Shown here: positions 24,515 through 35,218 of the stretch, piece after piece
Numbering within the stretch: the stretch's first letter is position 1
How the letters are laid out: every line of letters starts with the position of its first letter
Source: Phocoena phocoena
Taxonomy: Eukaryota > Chordata > Mammalia > Artiodactyla > Phocoenidae
Length of the DNA stretch: 64,000 nt
NCBI RefSeq assembly: GCF_963924675.1
Contig: NC_089220.1
Location: forward strand, 170,982,761-171,046,760
Direction: 5' to 3'
The notes under the pieces: model-generated
The model's input: only the letters and a program-made list of their open reading frames with translations
Database searches by the model: none
What the model was told of the DNA's origin: nothing
Translations under genes and position numbers: made by a program

Positions 24515-24872
24515 GGTTTTTTTTTAAATTAATTAATTATTTTATTTTTGGCTGAGTTGGGTCTTCGTTGCTGTGTGCGGGCTTTGTCTAGTTGCGGCGA
24601 GAGGGGGGCTACACTTCATTGTGGGGCACAGACTTCTCACTGCGGTGGCTTCTCTTGTTGTGGAGCACAGGCTCTAGGCATGTGGGCTTCAGGAGTTGCA
24701 GCAGGCAGACTCAGTAGTTGTGGCTCGCGGGCTCTAGAGCACAGGCTCAGCAGTTGTGGCGCACAGGCTTAGTTGCTCCGCGGCATGTGGGATCTTCCCG
24801 GACCAGAGCTCGTACCCGTGTCCCTTGCATTGGCAGGTGGATTCTTAACCACTGTGCCACCAGGGAAGTCCC
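24515..24872 (-). mobile_element. CHR-type SINE (long form, antisense)
   Basis: Reverse complement of the about 350-bp form, from an aattaattatttt tail to gccaccagggaagtccctg. The glycine/cysteine-rich plus-strand open frames here are SINE shadows. Confidence 0.93.
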
Positions 24873-25013
24873 TGTTCAGGTTTCTTTTAAAGAGAAGAAC
24901 AGGCACTGAAACAGCCCTATATAACCTCTAGTTTTGCACTGGTAGGATGCAAATAATAGACTCTGGAAGGGTTATTTTTGTTTTCTTTTTCTCTCCTATT
25001 CCTTCTCTACCCT

Positions 25014-25049
<36 letters not shown>
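25014..25049. repeat. (CA)n microsatellite
   Basis: About 18 uninterrupted CA units directly beside the MaLR LTR. Confidence 0.95.
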
Positions 25050-25051
<2 letters not shown>

Positions 25052-25312
25052 AGGGTGGTGACCTCATGAATGGGATTAGTGCCCTGATTAAGAAGAGATC
25101 TCAGAGAGCTCTCTCACCCGTTCTGCTATGTGAGGACACAGCAGAAAGATGGCCATCTACGAATCAGAAGTGGGCTCTCACCAGGCATCGCATCTGCAAA
25201 CACCTTGATCTTGGACTTCCCAGCCTCCCAAACTGTTGAGAAATAAACTGCTGCTGTTTATAAGCCAACCAGTCTATGGTATTCTGTTACAGCTGCTTGG
25301 ATGGACTAAGAC
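25050..25312 (+). mobile_element. MaLR LTR (MST/MLT1 type), partial
   Basis: Contains gagggtggtgacctcatgaa, gctatgtgaggacacagcag, aataaactgctgctgtttat and a tggactaagaca end, in the order of mammalian MaLR LTRs. The 5' part is missing and the CA tract abuts it. Confidence 0.85.
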
Positions 25313-26600
25313 ACCCCCTTTTAGTCTTTATTTCAGAAGAAAGTATAATCAATATTCCTGCAATGTACTCATCCAAATCATTAATAAAATATTATTAGAA
25401 ATCAACTATAAATTATAAATAATCAAACAAATTAAGAATAGGCAAATAAATAGAATGCTGTTAATAATAAAATAGAGACCCAAGTTACACGTGCTTTAAT
25501 TCTCTCTGTTAAGATAGATTTTCATTAACAAATGCTTGTTGTTGACCTTTCTCTCTTAAGAGGAGAGATCTAAGTGCTAATTGTGAGGCTGAGGAAACAA
25601 AGCACAGCCACACTCGACTACAACCGGTATAAAGTCATCCATAGGACTGCTACTAATTACTGGTTTGAAATCAGAGGTCTTACTAATGTGATTCACCTTA
25701 CGGATTGAGGCTAGCTTTCATCAAAGCATTTATGTCTTTAGTTCAGCTCTGTCAAAATTACATTAAAAATCTTTCCTTCAATATGAATTCAATAATTTTT
25801 CTATTCGAATTCTGAGCTCTAAGAAGTCTAGGCAAATGAAATGTTCATTTGACTTGGACATGGTTGTCTCTTCTCATTACACTCAGGCTTCTCTATCCCT
25901 GTGGGGTACAGCTCAAAACAAAACAAATAAGAAACAAACCAATCTTTTACAAACTCAGTGCTCACTTCCAAGTTAATTTCTCCTAAGCCAGCTTTTCCAA
26001 CACCACTGGCTACTTCCCACAATCCCAAAAGATCTTGCCAGTTCTCATATTTGAGTATGTTTATATGTTTTATATAAAGTTAAGCTTCAATTAAGGGCTC
26101 AAACTATTTGAACATATTAAATCCATATTTGATCATCTCACCACCCCACCCTTGGTAAGTACTGTGAGTTTTACCTAATTGTTTCTGCAATTATTATTCA
26201 GAGCTTCAGCTGATACTGGAAATCACTACAGAACCAACACTGTCTAACCAATACTGTCGCTGCTTCAATATTTGATCACCAAAAGGACGTGTCTCACTTA
26301 ACTTACAACTTTGAGGAGCACAAAGTGATGTTCTGTGTGCTTATGCTTCTCAAATACAACTTCCTGTGGCCTACTGTGGGCAAATCCTCGAAATTTCTAG
26401 AAATAAACATCACAGACAACTTACGGCTGTATTTTAGTCATGCAACTGTTAACGGTTTCATGTTAAGAGATTCTTGCCTAATTAAAGTACCTTGGTGATG
26501 TCCTTAATTTATTTTTCCATTTCTTCTTCAATTGGATTGTAAAATGTGAAAAAGTAAGCACCCCTAAAGAATCAAGCTTACCCCAAAATATACTGTCTCC
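25313..26600. other. AT-rich intronic DNA
   Basis: No gene or repeat was recognised. Confidence 0.55.
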
Positions 26601-26612
26601 TCCACAGTACCC

Positions 26613-26820
26613 TTTTTTTTTTTTTTTTTTTGCGGTACGCGGGCCTCTCACTGCCGTGGCCTCTCCCGTTGCGGAGCACAGGCTCCAGACACGCAGGCTC
26701 AGCGGCCGTGGCTCACGGTCCCAGCCGCTCCGCGGCATGTGGGATCCTCCCGGACCGGGGCACGAACCCGTGTCCCCCGCATCAGCAGGCGGACTCTCAA
26801 CCACTGCGCCACCAGGGAAG
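26613..26820 (-). mobile_element. CHR-type SINE (GC-rich, antisense)
   Basis: An 18-base T tract, then the reverse complement of the young subfamily. Flanks tccacagtaccc and tccacagaaccc form the target-site duplication. Confidence 0.94.
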
Positions 26821-27663
26821 CTCCACAGAACCCTTTTTTCGTCTAACAAGTGTTTAGCATACTGTTTTCGTACAGTATTTTAAGAATGGAAAAGGGGAGC
26901 ATGGCTGTGAGTGAAGGGAAGTGAGGATGTACAACCATCACCCAGGGGACAATGATGGAACATTCTAGCCGGAGGGGGTGATCTCAACGCGGCGAAGAAC
27001 GGAGCTAAAGCTGGAACAGGCACATGAGGAAAGGCCAGATGTCATAATTTAGATGCCATACTTTGGGCAATGGGAAAAGAGTTAACGTGTCTCTGCAGGA
27101 GAGAAACATGAATTAAAATGGTGTTTGAAGAGGGCCACGTGGAAAGAGCCTGGGTTGAAAGAACAGACTGAAACAGAGGGAGAAAGACACGCTGCTTTGC
27201 ACAAGTACCTGGGAGGGAAAATGAAGAGAGATGAGTGAAGGAATGTTGATGAGATGGGAGGGGAAGGCAAGAATGATGCCTTAACATGAGGCAAGGTCTT
27301 CGGCCTGCAAATAAGGGAGTCATTCTCTCCCTTTCTCCAATCTTTGTTTACTTTTAGGCTAAAGCCCTGAAATCGAGATGGTTCGGGATTCTGTCCATTC
27401 TTAGGTCTGCTCCTCAGGAGGAGACACTTCATTATCCTTCCCCTTCTCCCATCCCCACATCACTCCACCGAGTGGCCAGCGACCCCCGCAGTGGTGGCTC
27501 CCTTCTCTGGGCTAAGGTGAATGTTAGTCTTTTGCTCCCAGCGGGATAGGAACTGCAGGAGACCAAGCAGTCTCCCTCTTCCTGCATTCTGCAATCGGGG
27601 CTGTGTCGAGGATTGATTTGGGTGTTTCCATACTGCTCTGTCCTCCACCTGCAGGAGGCGTCT

Positions 27664-27907
27664 TTTTTTTTTTTAATTTTATTGGAGTCTAGCTGCTTTA
27701 CAATGTTGTGTTCGTTTCTGCTGTACAGCAAAGTGAATCAGCTGTACATATACATATATCCCCTCTTCTTGGATTTCCTTCCCATTTAGGTCACCACAGA
27801 GCATTAGAGTTCCCTGAGCTATACAGTAGGTTCTCATTAGTTATCCATTTTATATATAGTAGTATATATATGTCAATCCCAATCTCCCAACTCATCCCAT
27901 CCCCCTT
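27664..27907 (-). mobile_element. L1 3' end, 5'-truncated
   Basis: Poly-T and antisense L1 3' UTR (gctgctttacaatgttgtgt, cagtaggttctcattagtta). Flanks cctgcaggaggcgtc and cctgcgggagtcctt look like a diverged target-site duplication. Confidence 0.86.
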
Positions 27908-28507
27908 CCCTGCGGGAGTCCTTAATGGTTCTGGTGGTCCCAGGCCCCCGAGCTGGTGGGGCTCACTGGCCCAAGAGAGGCGGAGAAACATCAAAGGGAT
28001 GTGCTGAGCCTCTGAGACAACACTGGGAGGCCGTTCCACGTTGGGGGTCCCCTATCATTTTATTATACGATGGCTTCGGGGGCTGATGGTGACACTCAGT
28101 CGGAACTTTCTTTTACCTCATTTAGTTACCGACAGGTATGTTTCGACAAAGATTAGAGCCAAGTGAAGCCAAATTTCTAAAAGAGGCTATCGCTTCTCCC
28201 TGCAGGTGTGAGTAATCCCCGCGCTAGAAGGAACACCGATAATTGGATGCACCTTGCTTACAAATAAAAGTCACAGCCCACCGAGCTCCTCTGGGAAAAA
28301 AAATCGTTATTTTGGTGGTGATGGTGGGAAGGCCCTTAAGGCTCTCCCCAAGGGCCCCCAACAGGGTTCCAATTTGGCAGAATTTTGTTAAACAGATGCA
28401 AGCCTCCAAATGTTACCTTCAGCAGCTTGGTCCCCCAAAGTGGTCCAAGCTGTACCATTACCCTGGCTGTATGGGTGCACCATCTCTCACAGTCCTCGGG
28501 GGTCAGT

Positions 28508-29000
28508 CTCTGTACTGGTTTCCTATTGCTACCATAGAAAAGTACAACTCAGTGGCTTCAAATAACATGAATTTACTATCCTATAGTTCTGGAGGTCAGA
28601 AGCCCCAAATCAGTATCACGGAGCTAAAGCCAAGAGGTTGGCAAGGCAGCATTCCTTCTGGAAGCCTTAGGGGAGAATCCACTTCCTCGCCTTTTGCAGC
28701 GTCCGGAGGCCGCCTGCATTCCCTGGCACTGTCTTCCTGGCCAGCAGTGAAACATCTTCACCGTCTCTGGCTCTGACCCTCTGCTTGCGTTGTCACATCT
28801 CCTTCTCTGACTCTGAGCTTTCTGCCTCCCTTTTATAATCCCGAATAATCTTCCCATCTGAAGATCCTTAACTTAATTAGCTCTGCAGAGTCCCTCTTCT
28901 CACGTAAAGCACTACTGTATTCTCTGGTTGCAGAGATCAGGACATGAACATCTTTGGAGGCCATGACTCCACCTTCCACAGGGTCTGTGCGGCTAGAGAA
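28508..29000 (-). mobile_element. MaLR LTR (MLT1 type), antisense
   Basis: Contains actggtttcctattgctacc, tatagttctggaggtcagaa, tccttctggaagccttaggg and cttaacttaattagctctgc, the reverse complement of MLT1-type LTRs in correct order. The 177-residue plus-strand frame at 28243-28776 is a chance frame across its edge. Confidence 0.8.
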
Positions 29001-31309
29001 CACCATTATCTGAGATCCCCTCACTTCTTTGGGCCTAGGTTTCCTCACCTGCAGAACAAGAAGTATAAACTTGACCAAGAAGCGCCTTCTGATTAAACAC
29101 ACCTACCTGGATCTAAAGACATCTACATAAATGTGCTCTATATATGCACCCTTACAATGACCAACTGTATGGATTATAAGGTAGAGGAAGGATCTAAGGG
29201 GACACCCAGATTTTGAGTCCAGTTTAATAGAGAACTTAAGGTAAGCTGGACTGGAGAAGGAGGCTGGCAGCTGAGGAGTTTGAGGTCAGCTTCATGCACT
29301 GAATGGAGACGTCCAGTAGCTTGTTGGACAGAAGGAACTAGAGCTATGACACCAAGTCAAGGCAAGAGAGAGAAAAGTTGGAGTCATCCACGTAATAGGG
29401 TTTAATTACTGGAATCTCTATGGGTTAATAGATCCTGCAAGGGGTAAATGAAAGAAAACGGGCAAATGTTTGCAGCCTCCCTTTTATCTGAGAGGAAGAG
29501 GAGCTGCAAACATTTCAAACAGAGGCTTGATCAGAGGAAGGTGGAGTCGCCTTAAATACGCGGAATAAACTGTTTATTTTAAGGGAACTTATTGTGAAAC
29601 CCTTTCTAAAGTGGTTAATTGCCTCAAATGTTGCCTATTTACAAGTTTGACTTTACAAAAGTACGTAATGGTTTTCTGCATGTAGGGCATACCATCGGGT
29701 CACAATATAGAATTTTGAAGAACGATCACTTCTTATAATGAGTTGGTCTATTTAGGGTGCCGATGCTTAATTTAAAAAGTACTGTTAAAATACATTCACT
29801 TCCGTTTTTGCTGGAACTGAATAATTTAGCCAGGACTGTGGTCTTTAAAGGTCCGGAAGTCATATATAAAAGCAAACTATAAAAGCATTATTGATGTATA
29901 TGTGTTATCACAGGACAAATTCTTCCAACTAGATTTCTGAAATGTTTTTATATTCAATTTTTCCTTCAGTATAGAGTATTATACACGTCTGTTGCCTGTC
30001 CAACTTATTTCCGTGTGCTTTTTTAGTAAGCAGTATTTAATAAAACTACTAAATTAGCATTTGCCAACAATAATGAAAATAAACAGATTTACAGACATAT
30101 CAGTAATTTGTTTAAAATGAAGGCTTGATTAAAACTGAGAAAGTACCTTCACTTGAAAGCTATTAGTTCGGAAATCCATGCAATATTTTCTTTCTTTTGG
30201 TTAGGTTTCTAAGCTAATAAGCTGTAAGTTACCAAGTATTACAGGACAAGTACAAGTAGGATACAGAAATAATTCTTAAACTCATCTCAAAGACTTTGCC
30301 AGAAATTCCCTAGACATTGCTGTTGCTTCTGCATAGAATTCCCACACCTGGCGTTCAAGGAAGTCCAGAGGTCTTGGCAAGTTCAAGTCCTGCAGTTTCC
30401 CAGGATGTGAGCCCATGAGTTTTATTTAGATGTTATGCTCTTAATATACTGTCAGCGTAAGTCATGCCTGTTGGATAATCCTCCTGATAGCTTACATCCC
30501 TTCCTGGTCTTTCAACTGATCACGATGTTCTAAAAACCGAAATTTGAATTTGGCCAGGAATAGACCTTTTGCAGAGAAGAGAGACAGCCAACCATTCACC
30601 TCCAATGTGATGATAGATTGTAGCTTTTCTGAGAGGAACAAAAAAATAGCACATCATTGCAAAATACTTTACTGTTAGAGAATAAGCAGCAACCTAGCTC
30701 TGACCTTTCTTCTGGCACATAAAGAGAGTGCTGGGGTTCAAGAATACATCTCATAGAGCACGTCTGCACAGCTTACCACACTTTAAGTAGGGGCCCCCTC
30801 TATCAAGCTGGTCTTAGCGCACAGTTGCGTAAGAGGTGGAGAAAGTCAGAATTAGTAGATACTTGTGAATAACGGTTTCTATAAATTCCCAGGAAAAAAA
30901 TTAGATACTATGACCACTTTAGGGCAACTCAAATGGAAACACTTCATAAAAACACGTCATCATATGCTAGAGTTGGTTCAAATTCACGACCGGCAAAGCC
31001 AAGCCTCATGGTGACAGCTAACTGTTGCCTTAGAAATCCCTTTGCTGATTCAAAGCGGCTACAGTAGGGAGAGCCAAACTTTAAATTTTATCTTGAATAT
31101 ATAAAGAGCAAAGTGATGCCGAGAAATTTTGCAGATGTTAGTTTCCTCTGACATAACAAGGATTCATTTAAAAAGGAAGGTGTCATTTAGGCCTAGGAAT
31201 CTAATTGGGGTGCTCTGGCCTATGATTTACGTGTTTGAGGTCTCTAGGTAGTTTTTCCTAATCTACATTTGGTTGGTGCATAACATCTATGTGAGCACAA
31301 TGCATGTTC
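29001..31309. other. Repeat-free intronic DNA near the promoter
   Basis: About 2.3 kb with no recognisable interspersed repeat, 3-5 kb downstream of exon 1. Such depletion can accompany conserved regulatory DNA, but conservation cannot be judged here. Confidence 0.5.
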
Positions 31310-31323
31310 AAAGTATGATTCGT

Positions 31324-31447
31324 AGGGACTTCCCTGGTGGTCCAGTGGTTAGGACTCCACACTTCCACTGCAGGGGGGCATGGGTTTGATCCCTGGTCAG
31401 GGAACTAAGATACCATACACTGCGCAGCCACAAAAAAAAAAAAAAAT
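31324..31447 (+). mobile_element. Short CHR-type SINE
   Basis: Head gggacttccctggtggtcca, poly-A tail. Target-site duplication aaagtatgattcgt at 31310-31323 and aaagtacgattcat from 31448. Confidence 0.93.
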
Positions 31448-31461
31448 AAAGTACGATTCAT

Positions 31462-33269
31462 GGAACAGTTTCTCCAATAAAAGCAAAACTCTTACAAATT
31501 AGGTTTCCGGGCAGGTAAGCATGAAGTTTTTTTCTTAAAGTGTATGCATGTTGCCCTTTAGAATATGCACTAGCTGTCTTCAATCCTTTACTGTTTCTTT
31601 CAACACAACCTGAGCACCAGCTCTGTGCAAAACCCTCTACAACCTGCTGCGGAAAACGCAAAGTGAAATCAGAGAAAGCATTTGCCTTCATTGTGTACGT
31701 GATCCCGGAGCGCAGAGAAGCCATGAATTTTAAAACTATGTTACAAGATAAATTTCAAAATGGTCTGAAGAACTCAGTGGGGTGAAGGCGACCTTCTACA
31801 GTTAAAGGAGCAATTGTCCATTCCCTGAAAACACGGTACTAGTTCAAAATCCAGATGCCAGGTAGTGAGACCCTGAGTTCTAGCAGAGCTCCTGGGCTCA
31901 GCTCTTTAAAAAGCCATCCTACCCAAACAAGGAAGTAATCCTGGGGAAAAATATTCCAAGATACTTGATCTCCCACTCCAAACACACAATATACTAAGGT
32001 ACTCCTAGCTGTGCATAAACATCTCACAGCTTGACTTTTTCTCACTCACCGCACAGAATATTCCATTTCTGAGACTTTAGTTACCAGATAAAATATTTAG
32101 CAGCAAGCTCTCTGCAAAATGTGGTGTTTGACCTAGACCTAGTAGGTTTTTTTCATGACTTTTTTGTTCCAGTTAAGGCTATGCCTTCCCCTATTTTATA
32201 AGTGCACAAACTTAATGTTTCCATATCCCTATTCCAAGTGCAAAACAAAAAATTCCACCCATTCTTTGGAATTAATGGCCTTGTTGAAACACAAATATCA
32301 TATTCATTGAAACAGCTGATTCAAAGAGCAGTAGGGGATTAATGAAAGAGGCTACAATTCAACACTGATGAGCTAATGTCCTAAACATTCATTTCCTACA
32401 TGAAGAGACAGTCTTTTCTGTACCTTGCCAATGTTCCCCCTTCCGTAATATACATTACTAAGTTTATACACAATTCAGAATGGTCTTGTCCCATCACAGC
32501 TATAGAAAAAGCGACGCATGAAAGAGACTCCAGCAAACGATACAGCAAGCGATGAATATGAAAACCTTGAATTCAACATGTAGGTAACAAACCAAACCCC
32601 AACCGACTGTGGGTAGGAACTCCCTTCCCTGTCTCAACATGAGAGGTGGAAAACCACCAGGGTTCTCTGCTCCCAGGCACTCCCGGGCTCTGGGTTCTGA
32701 ATATTTGCCATAAGGAAAGAGGGCGAGCATATGGAAAAGGGCGTAAGGCAGGGTCCTAGCAAGAGGATGGAGCGAGCTGGGATGGAGCGAGCTGGGATGG
32801 AGCTCCCCGTGCATTCCATCTGCTGGGCGGACTTCACAGAACACACACCTTTCCTCGAGGAAAGGACGCGGACAAGGAGTCTGGGGGTCGGGGTGCGGGT
32901 GAGGGTCTCCAGGGCTGCAGGGAAGCCCTCCCGGGAGACCAGAGAGGCCCAGCGAGGCCCGGCATTGGTGTCCTGTGTGAACGCCAGATGTGCATCTACG
33001 ACGGCCTCACTCACCCTTTCGAAAAGCCAGGCAACAGAGAAGCCCTCGATTTCGACCGCACAAACCCGTGCAAAGGAACCTTCGGGCTTCCCCCCCAAAC
33101 AAATTCTTATTTTGAAAACAAAAGACAGGCTCGTGGCCATTCTCAGAGGCGAGCACATTCCTCCCAGGGCTGGAAAGCATATTTGCAGAGGCCAAAGATT
33201 AGACAAAAGCCTTGAGCTGGCGACACACAGCCGTGGAAATGATTATTTTTAAAAAATTGATTAGGGCCT
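31462..33269. other. Intronic DNA adjoining the CpG island
   Basis: GC content rises toward the island. A 15-bp unit gatggagcgagctgg is repeated about 2.5 times at 32766-32803. No exon was recognised. Confidence 0.55.
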
Positions 33270-33903
33270 CCCAGTTCCAATTCTTTCTCCCCTTCCGGGG
33301 ATGATTCCTGGGCCGCCGAGCAGAGCCCTTAAGGCCTGTTAAAGACGTCGCATCGGGAGGGGGAGGAGACCCCGAAACTTTCCCAAACTGCGGCAGGCTG
33401 GAGGCGGGCAGCGGCCGCGGACCTCGGGGTCCCGGGGCGCAGGGGGCACCCCAGGGGCGGCGGCCACCCCCTCGACCGCCGCAACAAAAGGGCCGAGCGT
33501 AGCCTTCGCGATCGGGCTTCGAGAACCGAGCCCCGAGGTGGGGAGCGGGCGATGGCGACCCGGGGGCTGCAGTTCTCGCCCGGGCGAAGGACGAGATGGT
33601 GCCGCGTGTCCGCGGCGCGCATAAAGGACCCTCGGATACATCCACACCAGACACGCGAGGCGGCAACAGCTGTGCCACCCGCACCCCGGCGGCCCGCGGC
33701 CCCCCGGGAGCGTCTGCCCTGGTATCTCGGCGCCCCCGGGCGGCGCCGCCCCCTCGGGAGCGCGGCGCTGGGGCTGCAGGCCCGGTGGCGGCGGCTCGGG
33801 CTCGGGCGGCCGCGTCGCCACAATGCGGCCCCGGAGCCCCGCCGCCGCCGCCGCCTCTGCAGCAGGCCCGCGGCCGACACAAAGCCCGCCGCCGCGCACC
33901 GAC

Positions 33904-34000
33904 CTTGGGCTCCGGCGCCGGGTTCCCGCAGCGTCTTGGTCACCGCCTTCCAGACGTTGCAGCCCAGCAGGCAGAGCAGGAGCGCCGCCGACCTGCTCAT
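33904..34000 (-). CDS. FAM171A1: FAM171A1 first coding exon (partial CDS, signal peptide)
   Basis: The minus strand reads ATG at 34000 and codes 32 residues beginning MSRSAALLLCLLGC and ending REPGAGAQ, plus one base of the next codon. It stops at a CAAG|GTCGGT donor (GT at 33903-33902), so the exon leaves in phase 1. Residues 5-21 are a hydrophobic leucine/alanine-rich core typical of a signal peptide, and VTKTLREPGAGAQ would start the ectodomain. From memory this matches the N terminus of mammalian FAM171A1 with about two substitutions; the family protein continues with a Glu whose first base is this exon's last G. FAM171A1 is a single-pass type I membrane protein linked in the literature to cytoskeletal organisation and cell shape; its biochemical role is not well defined. 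The start has G at -3 and lies in a CpG island. The remaining exons lie beyond the left edge, so the CDS is partial by position, not broken. Confidence 0.9.
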
Positions 34001-34129
34001 CTCCGCGCCGCAGGGCCCCGGGCGGCGCGGGCTGGCCGACCACCGGCTCGGAGCGGCGCGTCAGGGGCAGCCGGCCGCCGCGCCTCCCTCCATATCGCCT
34101 GGCTCCGCGCGCGCCGGGCCCGCCGCCCG

Positions 34130-34134
34130 ATTGG
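34130..34134 (-). promoter_or_regulatory. CCAAT box (candidate NF-Y site)
   Basis: The plus strand reads ATTGG inside gcccgattggccgcg, which is CCAAT on the gene strand about 130 bp upstream of the start codon. CCAAT boxes at this distance from CpG-island start sites are commonly bound by NF-Y. Binding is inferred from motif and position only. Confidence 0.5.
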
Positions 34135-34734
34135 CCGCGCCCCCGCCCGGCGCGGCGCCGGGCCCCGCAGCCCACGGCCGCTCCCGCCTCCGCGCGCCCC
34201 GGTGGGTTTCCCCGAAAGAGCCGCCGCCGCGCCTCCGCCGCCTCCTTAACCCCTTCGCGCCCCGCCCGCGGCGGCGCCCAGGCCCCGGGCCGTGGTGCCA
34301 CCTGGCGGCCGCGCGCCCACGTGCCCCGCCCGCCCGAGCGGCCGCCCCGCCAGGTCCGCCCCGCGCGCCACCCGGTCTCCCGGGAGCAGTGAACGCGACC
34401 TTGGCGTCCAGACCGCCCCGCCACCCCCCTACCTCGCCTCTCGGGAAAGACGGTAGCTGCCTTTCAGGCCGAAACCCTCGCACCAGGTTAGCTGATGGCC
34501 CTCTCGGTTTGCGCAGGAGCGCGGCATCCTGCAGCTCCTCCTGTCCCGATCCACCCAGGAACCCCAGGGGAGATCTGACACCCAACGCCGAAGGTCGGCG
34601 GGAACAGAATCCCCCAGCCCGGGTGCACCGTACGTTGGCGGCCCTCAGCGCCTGCGTGTTGACAGGCGAACATCTCCAGGCTGTGTTGGGCTTGGATGTT
34701 TCTAGAAGGTTACGGTGGGGAGGAAATTTACACT

Positions 34735-34915
34735 TATTGAGGCCCTAAGTACTTGTTATTTCCCACTTTTATCTTCATAATATAGGAACTCAGAGGTAGG
34801 TATTGCTATCCCCATTTACAGAGGAGAAAATCGAAGCTAGGGAGGGTTAAGGAATTTGTCCTTAGTAAGTAGCTGGTGGGTGACAGAGCCAAGGTTCTAA
34901 TAAGACAATCATCCT
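34735..34915 (-). mobile_element. MIR (antisense)
   Basis: Reads as reverse MIR: gctatccccatttacagagg, gggagggttaaggaatttgt, agctggtgggtgacagagcc. It lies just outside the CpG island. Confidence 0.78.
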
Positions 34916-34994
34916 GGCCCCAGGGTTGAAGCTCTCCGCGAGAACCTCAGGCTTCCTTGAAGCTGAGGTACCCACCCCCCAACTTCCATTCTTT

Positions 34995-35200
34995 TTTTTC
35001 TTTCTTTTTTTTTTTGCGGTACGCGGGCCTCTCTCTGTTGTGGCCTCTCCCGTTGCGGAGCACAGGCTCCGGACTCGCAGGCTCAGCGGCCATGGCTCAC
35101 GGGTCCAGCCGGCGGCATGTGGGATCTTCCCAGACCGGGGCACGAACCCGTGTCCCCTGCATCGGCAGGCGGACTCTCAACCACTGCGCCACAAGGGAAG
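34995..35200 (-). mobile_element. CHR-type SINE (GC-rich) 1 kb upstream of FAM171A1
   Basis: T-rich tail, then reverse complement of the young subfamily with a short deletion in the middle (gtccagccggcggcatg). Target-site duplication ccccaacttccattcttt at 34977-34994 and 35201-35218. Confidence 0.94.
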
Positions 35201-35218
35201 CCCCAACTTCCATTCTTT

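Larger units (their letters stand above)
1..33903 (-). other. FAM171A1: FAM171A1 intron 1 (5' part)
   Basis: Everything left of the exon 1 donor is read as intron because the exon ends in a usable phase-1 splice donor and no later FAM171A1 exon was recognised on the minus strand down to base 1. The gene's ectodomain exons would be expected further left. Content is normal mammalian intron: interspersed repeats and unique AT-rich DNA. The intron is at least 33.9 kb here. Confidence 0.8.
33270..34640. promoter_or_regulatory. FAM171A1: CpG island promoter of FAM171A1
   Basis: This stretch is extremely GC- and CpG-rich, unlike the AT-rich DNA on both sides, and it surrounds the first coding exon. 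Such islands mark broadly active, TATA-less mammalian promoters. On the minus (gene) strand a CCAAT box lies at 34134-34130, about 130 bp upstream of the ATG, within a G/C-rich context. A CACGTG E-box lies at 34318-34323, and several CCGCCC/GGGCGG GC-box-like sites lie between 34120 and 34360. The transcription start is probably around 34030-34100; this is inferred from spacing because no initiator stands out. The long open frames here on both strands are a by-product of few stop codons in GC-rich DNA. The island reaches about 640 bp upstream of the ATG, so a divergent transcript is possible but unproven. Confidence 0.85.

Noticed and set aside
28243..28776. 177-residue plus-strand frame
   Set aside because: Half intron, half antisense MaLR LTR; no recognisable domain.
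34298..34309. CTCF-like word CCACCTGGCGGC upstream of FAM171A1
   Set aside because: Two mismatches to the core motif in very GC-rich DNA; too weak to call a site.
33339..34424. 361-residue minus-strand open frame over the CpG island
   Set aside because: It is in a different frame from the FAM171A1 start, is Gly/Arg/Ala/Pro-rich as expected for stop-poor GC-rich DNA, and runs through the splice donor.
33552..34748. 398-residue plus-strand open frame opposite FAM171A1 exon 1
   Set aside because: Composition (Pro/Arg/Ala) is that of a CpG-island shadow; no domain, no splice sites, no start context.
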